A stretch of 64,000 bases of DNA, taken from assembly GCF_014649015.1 (NCBI RefSeq), contig NZ_BMSF01000002.1:124001-188000 (forward strand), given 5' to 3'. The notes beneath the pieces were generated by a model. The model did no database searches. It was not told where the DNA came from and saw nothing but the letters and a program-made list of their open reading frames with translations. Source of the DNA: Streptomyces narbonensis (GTDB lineage: Bacteria; Actinomycetota; Actinomycetes; Streptomycetales; Streptomycetaceae). Below are positions 52,773 through 60,562 of this stretch, piece by piece; positions within the stretch are counted from its first letter, which is position 1, and every line of letters begins with the position of its first letter. Both the position numbers and the translations under genes were made by a program.

Positions 52773-53882
52773 TTACTTCGCGCCGAGACCGGCGTCGGAC
52801 ACCTCGGGCCGGCCCGCGGCCTTCAGGACCTGGTTGAGCGGCTTCAGGTCGTAGATGCCGGTGAGCTCGGGCTTCTCCAGGAGACCCGCCTTCACCGCGT
52901 GGTCGGCCTGCGCCTGCAGGGTGGCCGCCAGCGGGTCGTTGGTGAACTGGATCGACGGCCACGCGGCGTCGATCACCTTGTCACCCAGAGCCTTGCCCGA
53001 GAGACCCTTCAGCTTGGCGTTGGCCGAGGCCTTCGCCTTGTCCGGGTTGGCGTTGATCCACTCGTTGGTCTTCACCGCGCCGCGCAGGAAGGCCTCGACG
53101 ACGTCCGGGTGGGCCTTGAGGAACTTCTGCGACACGATGATGTTCGTGATGACGAACTTCTTGTCCGGCCACAGGTCGGACTCGTCGAGCAGCACCTTCG
53201 CACCGTCGCTGACCAGCTTGGACGCGGTCGGCTCGGGCACCCAGGCACCGTCGATGGCGCCGGAGGCGTAGGCGTTCGGCGTCACCTTGTTGTCCGTGCG
53301 GACCACCGAGACGTCGCCCTTGCCGCTCTGGGCGTCGACCTTCCAGCCCTTCTCGGAGATCCAGTTGAGGAAGGCCACGTCCTGCGTGTTACCGAGCTGC
53401 GGCGTGGCGATCTTCTTGCCCTTGAGGTCGTCGAGCGTCTTGACCTTCGCCGGGTTCACCACGAGCTTCACGCCGCCGGAGGCCGAGCCGCCGATGATGC
53501 GGAGGTTGGAGCCCTTGGTCTTGACGTAGCCGTTGATGGACGGCGACGGGCCGATGAAGCCGATGTCGATCGAGTCGGCGTTCAGCGCCTCGATCTCGGA
53601 CGGACCGGCGTTGAAGGTGGTGGGCACCAACTTCGTGCCACCCAGCTCCTTCTGGAGGATGCCCTCCTGGTCACCGACGAGCGCGGTGGCGTGCGTGAGA
53701 TTGGGGAAGTACCCGAGCCGTACGGTGTCGGCGGAGAGCTTCTCGCCCTCGGCGGCCACCTTCTTCTCGTCGTTCTTGGCCTCGGAGCCGTATCCGCAGG
53801 AGGCGAGTGCGCCGATCAGCAGCGGCAGGGCGGCAGCGGCGGCGAGGCTGCGGCGCAGGGTGGTACGGGTGGTGGCAGGCAC
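52773..53882 (-). CDS. sulfonate/sulfate-type ABC solute-binding lipoprotein (SsuA-like)
   Basis: The 369-residue protein from GTG 53882 (SD GAGGGG) has a lipoprotein signal ending IGALASCG. The body is of the SsuA/NMT1 type: VRLGYFPNLTHATALVGDQEGILQKELGGTKLVPTTFNAGPSEIEALNADSIDIGFIGPSPSINGYVKTKGSNLRIIGG. The group binds alkanesulfonates, taurine or similar. In this operon it is probably the receptor for an oxidised sulfur source. It is preceded by a 204-bp gap from cysN holding a small leader-like ORF and a hairpin. Confidence 0.9.
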   Translation of the reverse strand: MPATTRTTLRRSLAAAAALPLLIGALASCGYGSEAKNDEKKVAAEGEKLSADTVRLGYFPNLTHATALVGDQEGILQKELGGTKLVPTTFNAGPSEIEALNADSIDIGFIGPSPSINGYVKTKGSNLRIIGGSASGGVKLVVNPAKVKTLDDLKGKKIATPQLGNTQDVAFLNWISEKGWKVDAQSGKGDVSVVRTDNKVTPNAYASGAIDGAWVPEPTASKLVSDGAKVLLDESDLWPDKKFVITNIIVSQKFLKAHPDVVEAFLRGAVKTNEWINANPDKAKASANAKLKGLSGKALGDKVIDAAWPSIQFTNDPLAATLQAQADHAVKAGLLEKPELTGIYDLKPLNQVLKAAGRPEVSDAGLGAK

Positions 53883-53923
53883 GGGAGGTGTCCCCTCGAT
53901 GTCAACTTCTGCGAAGTCTGCGT

Positions 53924-53998
53924 TTATGTCGTTCGGGGTGGAGCGGGTGGAGCCGCGTCGCACCGCTCGCGCGGTGCGTGGAGGTCGACGCGCGACAT
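53924..53998 (-). CDS. candidate 24-residue leader peptide upstream of the ABC genes
   Basis: Between cysN and the binding-protein gene lies an ATG at 53998 with SD GGGAGG about 9 nt upstream, encoding MSRVDLHAPRERCDAAPPAP and a short tail ending at TAA. The RVDL segment and single Cys recall the RRHVDL...C leader at 59766-59849, but the match is loose. The ORF contains an 8-bp hairpin with a GCGA tetraloop (53959-53978). It could tune the ABC genes to cysteine supply, or it may be chance. Confidence 0.35.
   Translation of the reverse strand: MSRVDLHAPRERCDAAPPAPPRTT
53959..53978 (-). promoter_or_regulatory. 8-bp hairpin with GNRA tetraloop in the cysN-ABC spacer
   Basis: On the minus strand CGCACCGC, GCGA and GCGGTGCG form a perfect 8-bp stem with a GCGA (GNRA-type) loop. 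It lies within the small leader-like ORF and covers its single Cys codon, about 77 nt upstream of the binding-protein start. Roles as attenuator, RNA processing site or partial terminator within the operon are possible. Confidence 0.5.
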
Positions 53999-54086
53999 CG
54001 CGCAACGCCTCCCTGGCCCGTGCCGAGGGTGCCGCCGCCCACGCGACCACCCTCCTTGGCGAAGGTGGCGTAGATGTCCTGGAACA

Positions 54087-55436
54087 TCAGAAGTCCCACC
54101 CCTCCTCGTCCTCGACGACCGCGACGGCCTTGGCGGTGGCGAAGGACTCGCCCGCCATGCCCGCCGCGAGCGTGGTGCCGTCCGCCGGGTCGATCAGCAG
54201 GAAGGAACCGGTGCGGCGCGAGTCCGCGTACGCGTCGAGCGCGAGCGGCTCGGCGGTGCGTACGACGACCCGGCCGATGTCGTTGGCGACCAGCTGCCCG
54301 GGGTTCGGGTGCTGGGAGAGATCGTCCAGCGTCAACCGCGAGGGGATCTCCTTGACGATCGCCTTGACCGTGCGGGTCGTGTGCTTGAGCAGCACGCGCT
54401 GGCCCACGGCGAGCGGCTGGTCGGCCACGTGGCAGACCGTCGCCTCGACGTCCTGGCTGGTCGTCGGGGCGTCACCGACCGGGGCGAGCAGGTCGCCGCG
54501 CGAGATGTCGATGTCGTCGGTGAGCCGGATCGTGACCGACTGCGGGGCCCAGGCGATGTCCACGGACTCGCCGAGGGCGTCGATACCGCTGATCGTGGTG
54601 GTCTTCCCCGACGGCAGGACGGTGATCTGCTCGCCGACGCGGAAGGCGCCCGCCGCGATCTGACCGGCGTAACCCCGGTAGTCGGGGTGCTCGGCGGTCT
54701 GCGGGCGGATCACGTACTGGACCGGGAAGCGCGCGTGGCAGGCCGTCAGGTCGTGGCTGACCGGGACGGTCTCCAGGTGCTCCAGGACCGTCGGGCCGCC
54801 GTACCAGTCCATGTTCGCGGACGGCTCCACGACGTTGTCGCCGGCGAGCGCCGAGATCGGGATCGCGGTGATCTCCGGGACGCCGAGCTCGGAGGCGTAC
54901 GTCGTGAACTCCTCGGCGATCGTGGCGAAGACGGGCTCCTGGTAGTCGACCAGGTCCATCTTGTTCACGGCCAGGACCACGTGCGGGACACGGAGCAGCG
55001 CGGCGACGGCGGCGTGCCGGCGGGTCTGCTCGACCACGCCGTTGCGGGCGTCGACCAGGACGACGGCCAGCTCGGCGGTGGAGGCGCCGGTGACCATGTT
55101 CCGGGTGTACTGCACGTGGCCCGGGGTGTCCGCGAGGATGAAGCGGCGGCGGGCGGTGGCGAAGTAGCGGTAGGCCACGTCGATCGTGATGCCCTGCTCA
55201 CGCTCGGCCCGCAGGCCGTCGGTGAGGAGCGCCAGGTCGGGCGCCTCCTGGCCGCGCTTGATCGACGCGGCCTCGACGGCCTCCAGCTGGTCGGTGAGGA
55301 CCGACTTGGAGTCGTGCAGGAGACGGCCCACCAGCGTGGACTTGCCGTCGTCGACGGAGCCGGCGGTGGCGAAGCGCAGCAGGGTGGTCGCCGAGACGTC
55401 GGCGAACTCGGCGAACTGGTCGGTCGTGTTCGTCAT
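54087..55436 (-). CDS. cysN: sulfate adenylyltransferase subunit 1 (GTPase)
   Basis: The 449-residue protein is an EF-Tu-like GTPase: G1 AGSVDDGKSTLVGRLLHDSK, G3 DTPGHVQYTRNMVTGAS, G4 VNKMDLVDY, then two beta domains (QYVIRPQTAEHPDYRGYAGQI). CysN couples GTP hydrolysis to APS formation by CysD. It lacks a fused APS kinase domain, consistent with the separate cysC. ATG 55436 lies 2 nt after the cysD stop. Confidence 0.95.
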   Translation of the reverse strand: MTNTTDQFAEFADVSATTLLRFATAGSVDDGKSTLVGRLLHDSKSVLTDQLEAVEAASIKRGQEAPDLALLTDGLRAEREQGITIDVAYRYFATARRRFILADTPGHVQYTRNMVTGASTAELAVVLVDARNGVVEQTRRHAAVAALLRVPHVVLAVNKMDLVDYQEPVFATIAEEFTTYASELGVPEITAIPISALAGDNVVEPSANMDWYGGPTVLEHLETVPVSHDLTACHARFPVQYVIRPQTAEHPDYRGYAGQIAAGAFRVGEQITVLPSGKTTTISGIDALGESVDIAWAPQSVTIRLTDDIDISRGDLLAPVGDAPTTSQDVEATVCHVADQPLAVGQRVLLKHTTRTVKAIVKEIPSRLTLDDLSQHPNPGQLVANDIGRVVVRTAEPLALDAYADSRRTGSFLLIDPADGTTLAAGMAGESFATAKAVAVVEDEEGWDF

Positions 55437-55438
55437 GG

Positions 55439-56374
55439 CTAGAAGTACCCTTCGCGCTTACGGTCTTCCATCGCGGCCTCGGACATCTTGTCGTCGGCGC
55501 GGGTCGCGCCCCGCTCGGTGAGGCGGGAGGCGGCGATCTCGGCGATGACGGCGTCCAGCGTGGTGGCGTCGGAGTCGACGGCACCGGTGCAGGACATGTC
55601 ACCGACGGTGCGGTAGCGGATGAGCCGCTTCTCGACCGTCTCGGTGTCCTTCGGGCCGCCCCACTCGCCGGCGGTCAGCCACATGCCGCTGCGCGCGAAG
55701 ACCTCGCGCTCGTGCGCGAAGTAGATCTCCGGCAGCTCGATGCCCTCGCGGGCGATGTACTGCCAGACGTCCAGCTCGGTCCAGTTGGAGAGCGGGAAGA
55801 CCCGGACGTGCTCGCCGGGCGCGTGGCGGCCGTTGTAGAGCTGCCACAGCTCGGGGCGCTGACGGCGCGGGTCCCACTGCGAGAACTCGTCGCGCAGCGA
55901 GAACACCCGCTCCTTGGCGCGGGCCTTCTCCTCGTCGCGGCGGCCGCCGCCGAAGACCGCGTCGAAGCGGTGCTGCTGGATCGCCTCGGTCAGCGGGACG
56001 GTCTGGAGCGGGTTGCGGGTGCCGTCCGGGCGCTCGCGCAGCTTGCCCGCGTCGATGTACTCCTGCACGGAGGCGACGTGCAGCCGCAGCCCGTGCTCGG
56101 CCACGACCCGGTCGCGGTAGGCGAGGACCTCGGGGAAGTTGTGCCCGGTGTCGACGTGCAGCAGCGTGAAGGGGACCGGCGCCGGGGCGAAGGCCTTCAG
56201 CGCCAGGTGCAGCATGACGATGGAGTCCTTGCCGCCGGAGAAGAGGATCACCGGCCGCTCGAACTCGCCCGCCACCTCGCGGAAGATGTGGACGGCCTCC
56301 GACTCCAGGGAGTCGAGGTGCGACAGCGCGAACGGGCTGTCGGTCGCCTCGTGGGCATTCACGACGGTGGTCAC
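55439..56374 (-). CDS. cysD: sulfate adenylyltransferase subunit 2
   Basis: The 311-residue PP-loop protein has VILFSGGKDSIVMLHLALKAF, LLHVDTGHNFPEVLAYRD, VFGGGRRDEEKARAKERVFSLRDEFSQWDPRRQRPELW and a C-terminal RKREGYF, all features of CysD. It makes APS from ATP and sulfate together with CysN. The GTG at 56374 overlaps the cysC stop (GTGA); another in-frame GTG sits four codons later. Confidence 0.95.
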   Translation of the reverse strand: MTTVVNAHEATDSPFALSHLDSLESEAVHIFREVAGEFERPVILFSGGKDSIVMLHLALKAFAPAPVPFTLLHVDTGHNFPEVLAYRDRVVAEHGLRLHVASVQEYIDAGKLRERPDGTRNPLQTVPLTEAIQQHRFDAVFGGGRRDEEKARAKERVFSLRDEFSQWDPRRQRPELWQLYNGRHAPGEHVRVFPLSNWTELDVWQYIAREGIELPEIYFAHEREVFARSGMWLTAGEWGGPKDTETVEKRLIRYRTVGDMSCTGAVDSDATTLDAVIAEIAASRLTERGATRADDKMSEAAMEDRKREGYF

Positions 56375-56904
56375 AGCAGACCCCTCTCGGTGAGCAGCGC
56401 GTGGAGCTGCGCCGCGGACTCCTGCACGGTCTGGTTCTGGGACTCGATCCGGAGATCGGGCGTCTCGGGGGCTTCGTACGGGTCGTCGACGCCGGTCAGG
56501 CCGCTGATCTCGCCGGCGGCCTGCTTGGCGTAGAGGCCCTTGACGTCGCGGACCGAGCAGACCTCGACGGGGGTGGCCACGTGCACCTCGACGAAGGTGG
56601 TGCCCTCGGCGGCGTGGCGCTTGCGGACCGCCTCGCGGCTGTCGGCGTACGGGGCGATGACCGGCACCAGGACCTGCACGCCCTGGGAGGCGAGCAGTTC
56701 GGCGACGAAGCCGATGCGCTGCACGTTGGTGTGCCGGTCCTCGCGGGTGAAGCCGAGGCCCGCGGAGAGGAACTCGCGTATCTCGTCGCCGTCGAGGATC
56801 TCGACGCGGTGGCCCTCGTCGCGGAGGCGGCCGGCCAGCTCGTACGCGATGGTGGTCTTTCCGGCGCTCGGCAGGCCGGTGAGCCAGATGGTGGCACCGG
56901 TCAC
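56371..56904 (-). CDS. cysC: adenylylsulfate kinase
   Basis: The 177-residue protein from GTG 56904 (SD AGGAG) has the P-loop GLPSAGKTT, LDGDEIREFLSAGLGFTREDRHTNVQRIGFVAELLASQGVQVLVPVIAPYADSR, and VHVATPVEVCSVRDVKGLYAKQAAGEI. CysC phosphorylates APS to PAPS. An in-frame ATG at 56961 overlapping the cysH stop would add a Pro/Thr-rich tail and lacks a placed SD. Its presence beside an iron-sulfur CysH is worth noting because that reductase type can use APS directly. Confidence 0.93.
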   Translation of the reverse strand: MTGATIWLTGLPSAGKTTIAYELAGRLRDEGHRVEILDGDEIREFLSAGLGFTREDRHTNVQRIGFVAELLASQGVQVLVPVIAPYADSREAVRKRHAAEGTTFVEVHVATPVEVCSVRDVKGLYAKQAAGEISGLTGVDDPYEAPETPDLRIESQNQTVQESAAQLHALLTERGLL

Positions 56905-56960
56905 GTGGTTCTCCTGGGAGGTGTGGGAGGTCTCGGGGGAGGTCCGAGGGGTGGGGGTCA

Positions 56961-57677
56961 TCAGCCGTGGAGCCCGCACTCGGTCTTGGTGCGGCCCGCC
57001 CAGCGTCCGGCGCGGGCGTCTTCGCCCTCCAGGACGCGACGGGTACAGGGGGCACACCCGACGGAGGCGTAACCGTCCGTCAGGAGAGGGTTGGTGAGGA
57101 CCCCGTGCTCCATGACGTACGCGTCGACGTCGTCCTGCGTCCAGCGGGCGATGGGGGAGACCTTGACCTTCTGCCGCTTCTCGTCCCAGCCGACGACCGG
57201 GGTGTTCGCCCGGGTCGGGGACTCGTCGCGGCGCAGGCCGGTGGCCCAGGCGCTGTAGGCGGTCAGGCCCTCCTCCAGCGGCTTGACCTTGCGCAGCGCG
57301 CAGCACAGGTCGGGGTCGCGCTCGTGCAGCTTCGCCCCGTACTCGGCGTCCTGCTCGGCCACGGTCTGACGCGGCGTCAGAGTGATGACGTGGACGTCCA
57401 TGACGGCGTCGACGGCGTCCCGGGTGCCGATGGTCTCCTCGAAGTGGTAGCCCGTGTCGAGGAAGACGACGTCCACGCCGGGCCGCACCCGCGAGGCGAG
57501 GTGGGCGACGACCGCGTCCTCCATGGAGGACGTGACGCAGAAGCGCGCGCCGAAGGTGTCCACGGCCCACCGGAGGATCTCCAGGGGCGAGGCGTCCTCC
57601 AGGTCGCGGCCGGCCTGCTCGGCGAGTGCCTTGAGGTCGGCCGCGGTGGCGTCCTGATCGATCTGGGTGACCGTCAT
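56961..57677 (-). CDS. cysH: phosphoadenylyl/adenylyl-sulfate reductase, iron-sulfur type
   Basis: The 238-residue protein has the PP-loop region FCVTSSMEDAVVAHLASRV, FLDTGYHFEET, the cluster-binding cysteines DLCCALRKVKPL and GCAPCTRRV (CC...CxxC), and the catalytic tail TECGLHG. CC plus CxxC predicts a [4Fe-4S] cluster, the form that reduces APS (and in some organisms PAPS) to sulfite with thioredoxin. ATG 57677 overlaps the stop of the zinc-ribbon gene and has SD GGGAGG. Confidence 0.95.
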   Translation of the reverse strand: MTVTQIDQDATAADLKALAEQAGRDLEDASPLEILRWAVDTFGARFCVTSSMEDAVVAHLASRVRPGVDVVFLDTGYHFEETIGTRDAVDAVMDVHVITLTPRQTVAEQDAEYGAKLHERDPDLCCALRKVKPLEEGLTAYSAWATGLRRDESPTRANTPVVGWDEKRQKVKVSPIARWTQDDVDAYVMEHGVLTNPLLTDGYASVGCAPCTRRVLEGEDARAGRWAGRTKTECGLHG

Positions 57678-57853
57678 ATCGTTTCCCTCCCAGGGGTGTT
57701 GCCCGAAGTGCCCGGGGCGAGCAGCCCCAGGAACTTCAACTGGAAGGCCCGGCTGCACGCGGCGCATTCCCAGGCGCCGTGACCCTGCTCGTTCGGACGC
57801 AGGTCCTCGTCCCCGCAGTAGGGGCAGTGGAACGGTGCGGCACGCTCGCTCAC
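57674..57853 (-). CDS. small zinc-ribbon protein of the sulfur operon
   Basis: The 59-residue protein from GTG 57853 follows a near-consensus SD (AAGGAGG). It has two CxxC pairs, FHCPYCGDE and WECAACSRAF, 20 residues apart, predicting one zinc. It overlaps cysH (ATGA) and the preceding 31-codon ORF (GTGA), so its translation is coupled to both. As I recall, similar proteins sit between sulfite reductase and cysH in other Streptomyces. Role unknown, perhaps an electron-transfer or regulatory accessory. Confidence 0.8.
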   Translation of the reverse strand: MSERAAPFHCPYCGDEDLRPNEQGHGAWECAACSRAFQLKFLGLLAPGTSGNTPGRETI

Positions 57854-57945
57854 AGTGCCTCCTTGTTCGCTTCTCCGCCCACGCGGCGCAGAGGTGCGGC
57901 CGTCATCGTCGGCTGCGGCCCGGCGGCCGCGTGTGCGTCGTTCAC
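57850..57945 (-). CDS. 31-codon ORF coupled to sulfite reductase, putative small protein
   Basis: The GTG at 57945 overlaps the sulfite reductase stop (GTGA) with GAGGAGG 7 nt upstream. The frame encodes VNDAHAAAGPQPTMTAAPLR and 11 more residues, and its stop overlaps the start of the zinc-ribbon gene (GTGA). It has no cysteine and no motif. It may be a real microprotein or simply carry ribosomes between two genes. The double overlap and good SD argue against pure chance. Confidence 0.45.
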   Translation of the reverse strand: MNDAHAAAGPQPTMTAAPLRRVGGEANKEAL

Positions 57946-59639
57946 GACAGAGCCTCCTCGGAGGCGCGGGCCGTCCAGGTCGCGAACCGCTCGCCGTCCT
58001 CGCGCTCCGCCTGGAAGCGCTTGAGGACCCGCTCCACGTAGTCCGGGAGCTCGGCGGCGGTGACCTTGAGGCCACGGACCTTGCGGCCGAAGCCGGCCTC
58101 CAGGCCGAGTGCGCCGCCCAGGTGTACCTGGTAGCCCTCGACGCGGTTGCCCTCGTCGTCCAGGACCAGCTGGCCCTTGAGACCGATGTCCGCGACCTGG
58201 ATACGGGCGCAGGCGTTCGGGCAGCCGTTGATGTTGATCGTCAGCGGCTCGTCGAAGTCCGGGACGCGGCGCTCCAGTTCGTCGATCAGGGAGGCGCCGC
58301 GCGCCTTCGTCTCGACGATCGCGAGCTTGCAGAACTCGATGCCGGTGCAGGCCATCGTGCCGCGCCGGAACGGCGTCGGGTTCACCCGCAGGTCCAGCGC
58401 CTCCAGGGCGGAGACCGCCGAGTCGAGCTGCGCCTCCTCGACGTCCAGGAGGATCATCTTCTGGTCCGCGGTCGTCCGCAGCCGGCCGGAGCCGTGCTCC
58501 TCGGCCAGCGCGGCGATCTTGGTCAGGGTGGTGCCGTCGACCCGGCCCACACGCGGGGCGAAGCCGATGTAGAAGCGGCCGTCCTTCTGCCGGTGCACGC
58601 CCATGTGGTCGCGCCACTGGCCGGCGGGCTGCTCGGGGGCGGGGCCGTCGGTCAGCTTCCGCTTCAGGTACTCGTCCTCCAGGACCTGGCGGAACTTCTC
58701 CGGGCCCCAGTCGGCGACGAGGAACTTCAGGCGGGCGCGGTTGCGCAGCCGGCGGTAGCCGTAGTCGCGGAAGATCGAGATGACGCCGGTGTAGACGTCC
58801 GGGACCTCGTCGAGCGAGACCCAGGTGCCGAGCCGGACACCGAGCTTGGGGTTGGTGGAGAGACCGCCGCCGACCCAGACGTCGAAGCCGGGGCCGTGCT
58901 CCGGGTGGTCCACGCCGACGAAGGCGATGTCGTTGATCTCGTGCGCCACGTCGAGCTGCGGTGAGCCGGAGACGGCGGACTTGAACTTGCGGGGCAGGTT
59001 GGAGAAGTCCTTGTTGCCCACGATCCGGCGGTAGATCTCGTCGATGGCGGGGGTGCCGTCGATGATCTCGTCCTCGGCGATCCCGGCGACGGGCGAGCCG
59101 AGGATGACGCGCGGGGTGTCGCCGCAGGCCTCGGTGGTCGACAGGCCGACCGCCTCCAGGCGGTTCCAGATCTCGGGGACGTCCTCGATGCGGATCCAGT
59201 GGTACTGGACGTTCTGCCGGTCGGTGATGTCGGCCGTGCCGCGGGCGAACTCCTCGGAGATCTCACCGATCACCCGGAGCTGCTGCGTGGTCAACCGGCC
59301 GCCGTCGATGCGGACCCGGAGCATGAAGTACTCGTCGTCCAGCTCCTCCGGCTCCAGGACACCGGTCTTGGTGCCGTCCAGGCCCTGCTTGCGCTGGGTG
59401 TAGAGACCCCACCAGCGCATGCGGCCGCGCAGGTCGTTGGGGTCGATCGAGTCGAAACCGCGCTTCGAGTAGATCGTCTCAATGCGTGTCCGCACATTGA
59501 GACCGTCGTCGTCCTTCTTGAACTGCTCATTGCCGTTCAGCGGGGTGAAGTGCCCCACGGCCCACTGACCCTCGCCACGGTGGCGCCCGGTCTTGCGGCG
59601 TGCGGCGGCGGGTGTGGGGTTTTCCGGGGTGGCGGCCAT
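57942..59639 (-). CDS. ferredoxin-type sulfite/nitrite reductase (assimilatory sulfite reductase)
   Basis: The 565-residue protein from ATG 59639 (SD GAAGGAC) has the siroheme/[4Fe-4S] pattern ACTGIEFCKLAIVETKARG (C-x5-C) and NGCPNACARIQ (C-x3-C). It also has duplicated parachute-like domains (ITDRQNVQYHWIRIEDVPEIWNRLEAVGLST) and GVDHPEHGPGFDVWVGGGLS. It reduces sulfite to sulfide in six-electron steps. The cys gene context decides for sulfite over nitrite. An in-frame ATG at 59687 would lie inside the regulatory hairpin and is not used. Regulation is probably through the leader at 59766-59849. Confidence 0.93.
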   Translation of the reverse strand: MAATPENPTPAAARRKTGRHRGEGQWAVGHFTPLNGNEQFKKDDDGLNVRTRIETIYSKRGFDSIDPNDLRGRMRWWGLYTQRKQGLDGTKTGVLEPEELDDEYFMLRVRIDGGRLTTQQLRVIGEISEEFARGTADITDRQNVQYHWIRIEDVPEIWNRLEAVGLSTTEACGDTPRVILGSPVAGIAEDEIIDGTPAIDEIYRRIVGNKDFSNLPRKFKSAVSGSPQLDVAHEINDIAFVGVDHPEHGPGFDVWVGGGLSTNPKLGVRLGTWVSLDEVPDVYTGVISIFRDYGYRRLRNRARLKFLVADWGPEKFRQVLEDEYLKRKLTDGPAPEQPAGQWRDHMGVHRQKDGRFYIGFAPRVGRVDGTTLTKIAALAEEHGSGRLRTTADQKMILLDVEEAQLDSAVSALEALDLRVNPTPFRRGTMACTGIEFCKLAIVETKARGASLIDELERRVPDFDEPLTININGCPNACARIQVADIGLKGQLVLDDEGNRVEGYQVHLGGALGLEAGFGRKVRGLKVTAAELPDYVERVLKRFQAEREDGERFATWTARASEEALS

Positions 59640-59672
59640 GGCGTTTTGTCCTTCGGGACTGCGAGAGGGCGG

Positions 59673-59704
59673 CTCTGACCTGCACACTCGCGCTGAGGTC
59701 AGAG
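59673..59704 (-). promoter_or_regulatory. perfect 9-bp hairpin between leader peptide and sulfite reductase
   Basis: CTCTGACCT (59673-59681) and AGGTCAGAG (59696-59704) form a perfect 9-bp stem with a 14-nt loop. The hairpin lies 33 nt upstream of the sulfite reductase start and 61 nt after the leader stop. The placement fits an attenuation or translation-control structure set by ribosome movement on the leader. Confidence 0.65.
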
Positions 59705-59765
59705 GGTGGCGCGTCAGTGCGCAGCAGGGTCGGGCAGAGGAGATATCGCGGCGGTGCTGGTGGTC

Positions 59766-59849
59766 TCAGCGCGCCGGACAGATGGCGCTGGACATGCGGC
59801 CGAGGTCGACGTGCCGCCGACTCACCAAGGCAGTTCCAGTTCCAGACAT
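59766..59849 (-). CDS. RRHVDL-type leader peptide of the sulfur operon
   Basis: A 27-codon ORF starts with ATG at 59849. Its core ALVSRRHVDLGRMSSAIC is the conserved motif of actinobacterial leader peptides found upstream of sulfur/cysteine genes, with a single Cys codon four codons before the stop. It lies 126 nt upstream of the sulfite reductase start, with a 9-bp hairpin in between. Cysteine (or tRNA-Cys) scarcity would stall the ribosome at the Cys codon and change folding downstream. The mechanism is inferred; the motif is recognised from memory. Confidence 0.8.
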   Translation of the reverse strand: MSGTGTALVSRRHVDLGRMSSAICPAR

Positions 59850-59872
59850 GACGGAAGCGTGTCACGGGACTT

Positions 59873-59905
59873 TGGACCCAGTCCAGCATCGTCCGTAATT
59901 TGGAC
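59873..59905 (-). promoter_or_regulatory. palindromic elements upstream of the sulfur leader
   Basis: TGGAC-CCA-GTCCA (59873-59885) and GTCC-N7-GGAC (59891-59905) are two related inverted repeats directly upstream of the leader start. Both use TGGAC/GTCC half-sites. They are likely operator candidates of a regulator of the sulfur operon, or cover its promoter. No clean -10/-35 pair was identified. Confidence 0.45.
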
Positions 59906-59949
59906 AGAACTGTCTCGGTCTGCGAGATGGTGTGGTCCAGGTCACGCAA

Positions 59950-59972
59950 AAGGGGCCCCGAGAGGGCCCCTT
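59950..59972 (-). terminator. rho-independent terminator of the GNAT gene
   Basis: AAGGGGCCC (59950-59958) and GGGCCCCTT (59964-59972) form a perfect 9-bp stem with a CGAGA loop. On the minus strand the hairpin ends in TTTT. It lies 20 nt past the GNAT stop and is the clearest intrinsic terminator in the window. It also insulates the downstream sulfur operon from read-through. Confidence 0.85.
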
Positions 59973-59992
59973 CACCGTAGTCGCCGCGCGGG

Positions 59993-60562
59993 TCAGGCGT
60001 GGGCCCCGGGCCACGGGCCGGGGGTCTCCGACTCCTCGACCTCCTCCACCTTCGTGTCGAAGAGCCGGAAGCCGCGCCGCTCGTAGTTGGCCATCGCGTG
60101 CGGACCGTCGAGCGAGCAGGTGTGCAGCCAGACACGCTTCGTGGCCTCCCGGTCCGGCCAGCGCTCGGCCAGGTCCCAGGCGCGCCGCACGCCCTCGGTG
60201 AGCAGGTGGCCGCCGATCGCGCGCCCCCGGAAGGCGGGGATCAGGCCGAAGTAGACGATCTCCACGACACCGTCGGGCTGCGGGTCGAGCTCCACGTACC
60301 CGGCAGGCGTCCCCCGGTCGTACGCCACCCAGATCTCGGCGCCCGGCTTCTCGACGATCTCCTGCCACTGCTTGTACGTGAGTGACAGCCGGTCGTTCCA
60401 GCGGATGTCACCACCGACCGCCGTATAGAGGAAGCGGCTGAACTCCGCCGATGGAACCTCGGCCCGGGCGATCGTGACGTCGTCGCCCTCCGGTACCCGG
60501 GCGGGCCGGAGATCGGCCGGCGAGGTCTGTTCGAGGGACCAGGTGGTGAGCGTGATGTGCAT
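59993..60562 (-). CDS. GNAT family acetyltransferase
   Basis: The 189-residue protein has a GNAT fold: IWVAYDRGTPAGYVELDPQPDGVVEIVYFGLIPAFRGRAIGGHLLTEGVRRAWDL with the acetyl-CoA-binding R-x-x-G-x-G/A (FRGRAIGG), and a C-terminal ANYERRGFRLFDTKVEEVEE. The substrate is unknown. It is transcribed toward the sulfur operon but separated by the terminator at 59950. An ATG at 60562 begins MHITLTTWSLEQ. Confidence 0.85.
   Translation of the reverse strand: MHITLTTWSLEQTSPADLRPARVPEGDDVTIARAEVPSAEFSRFLYTAVGGDIRWNDRLSLTYKQWQEIVEKPGAEIWVAYDRGTPAGYVELDPQPDGVVEIVYFGLIPAFRGRAIGGHLLTEGVRRAWDLAERWPDREATKRVWLHTCSLDGPHAMANYERRGFRLFDTKVEEVEESETPGPWPGAHA

Noticed and set aside
57942..59687. Longer start of sulfite reductase at 59687 (MCRSEPPSRS...)
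   Set aside because: That ATG lies inside the 9-bp hairpin, while ATG 59639 has SD GAAGGAC and begins the conserved protein.
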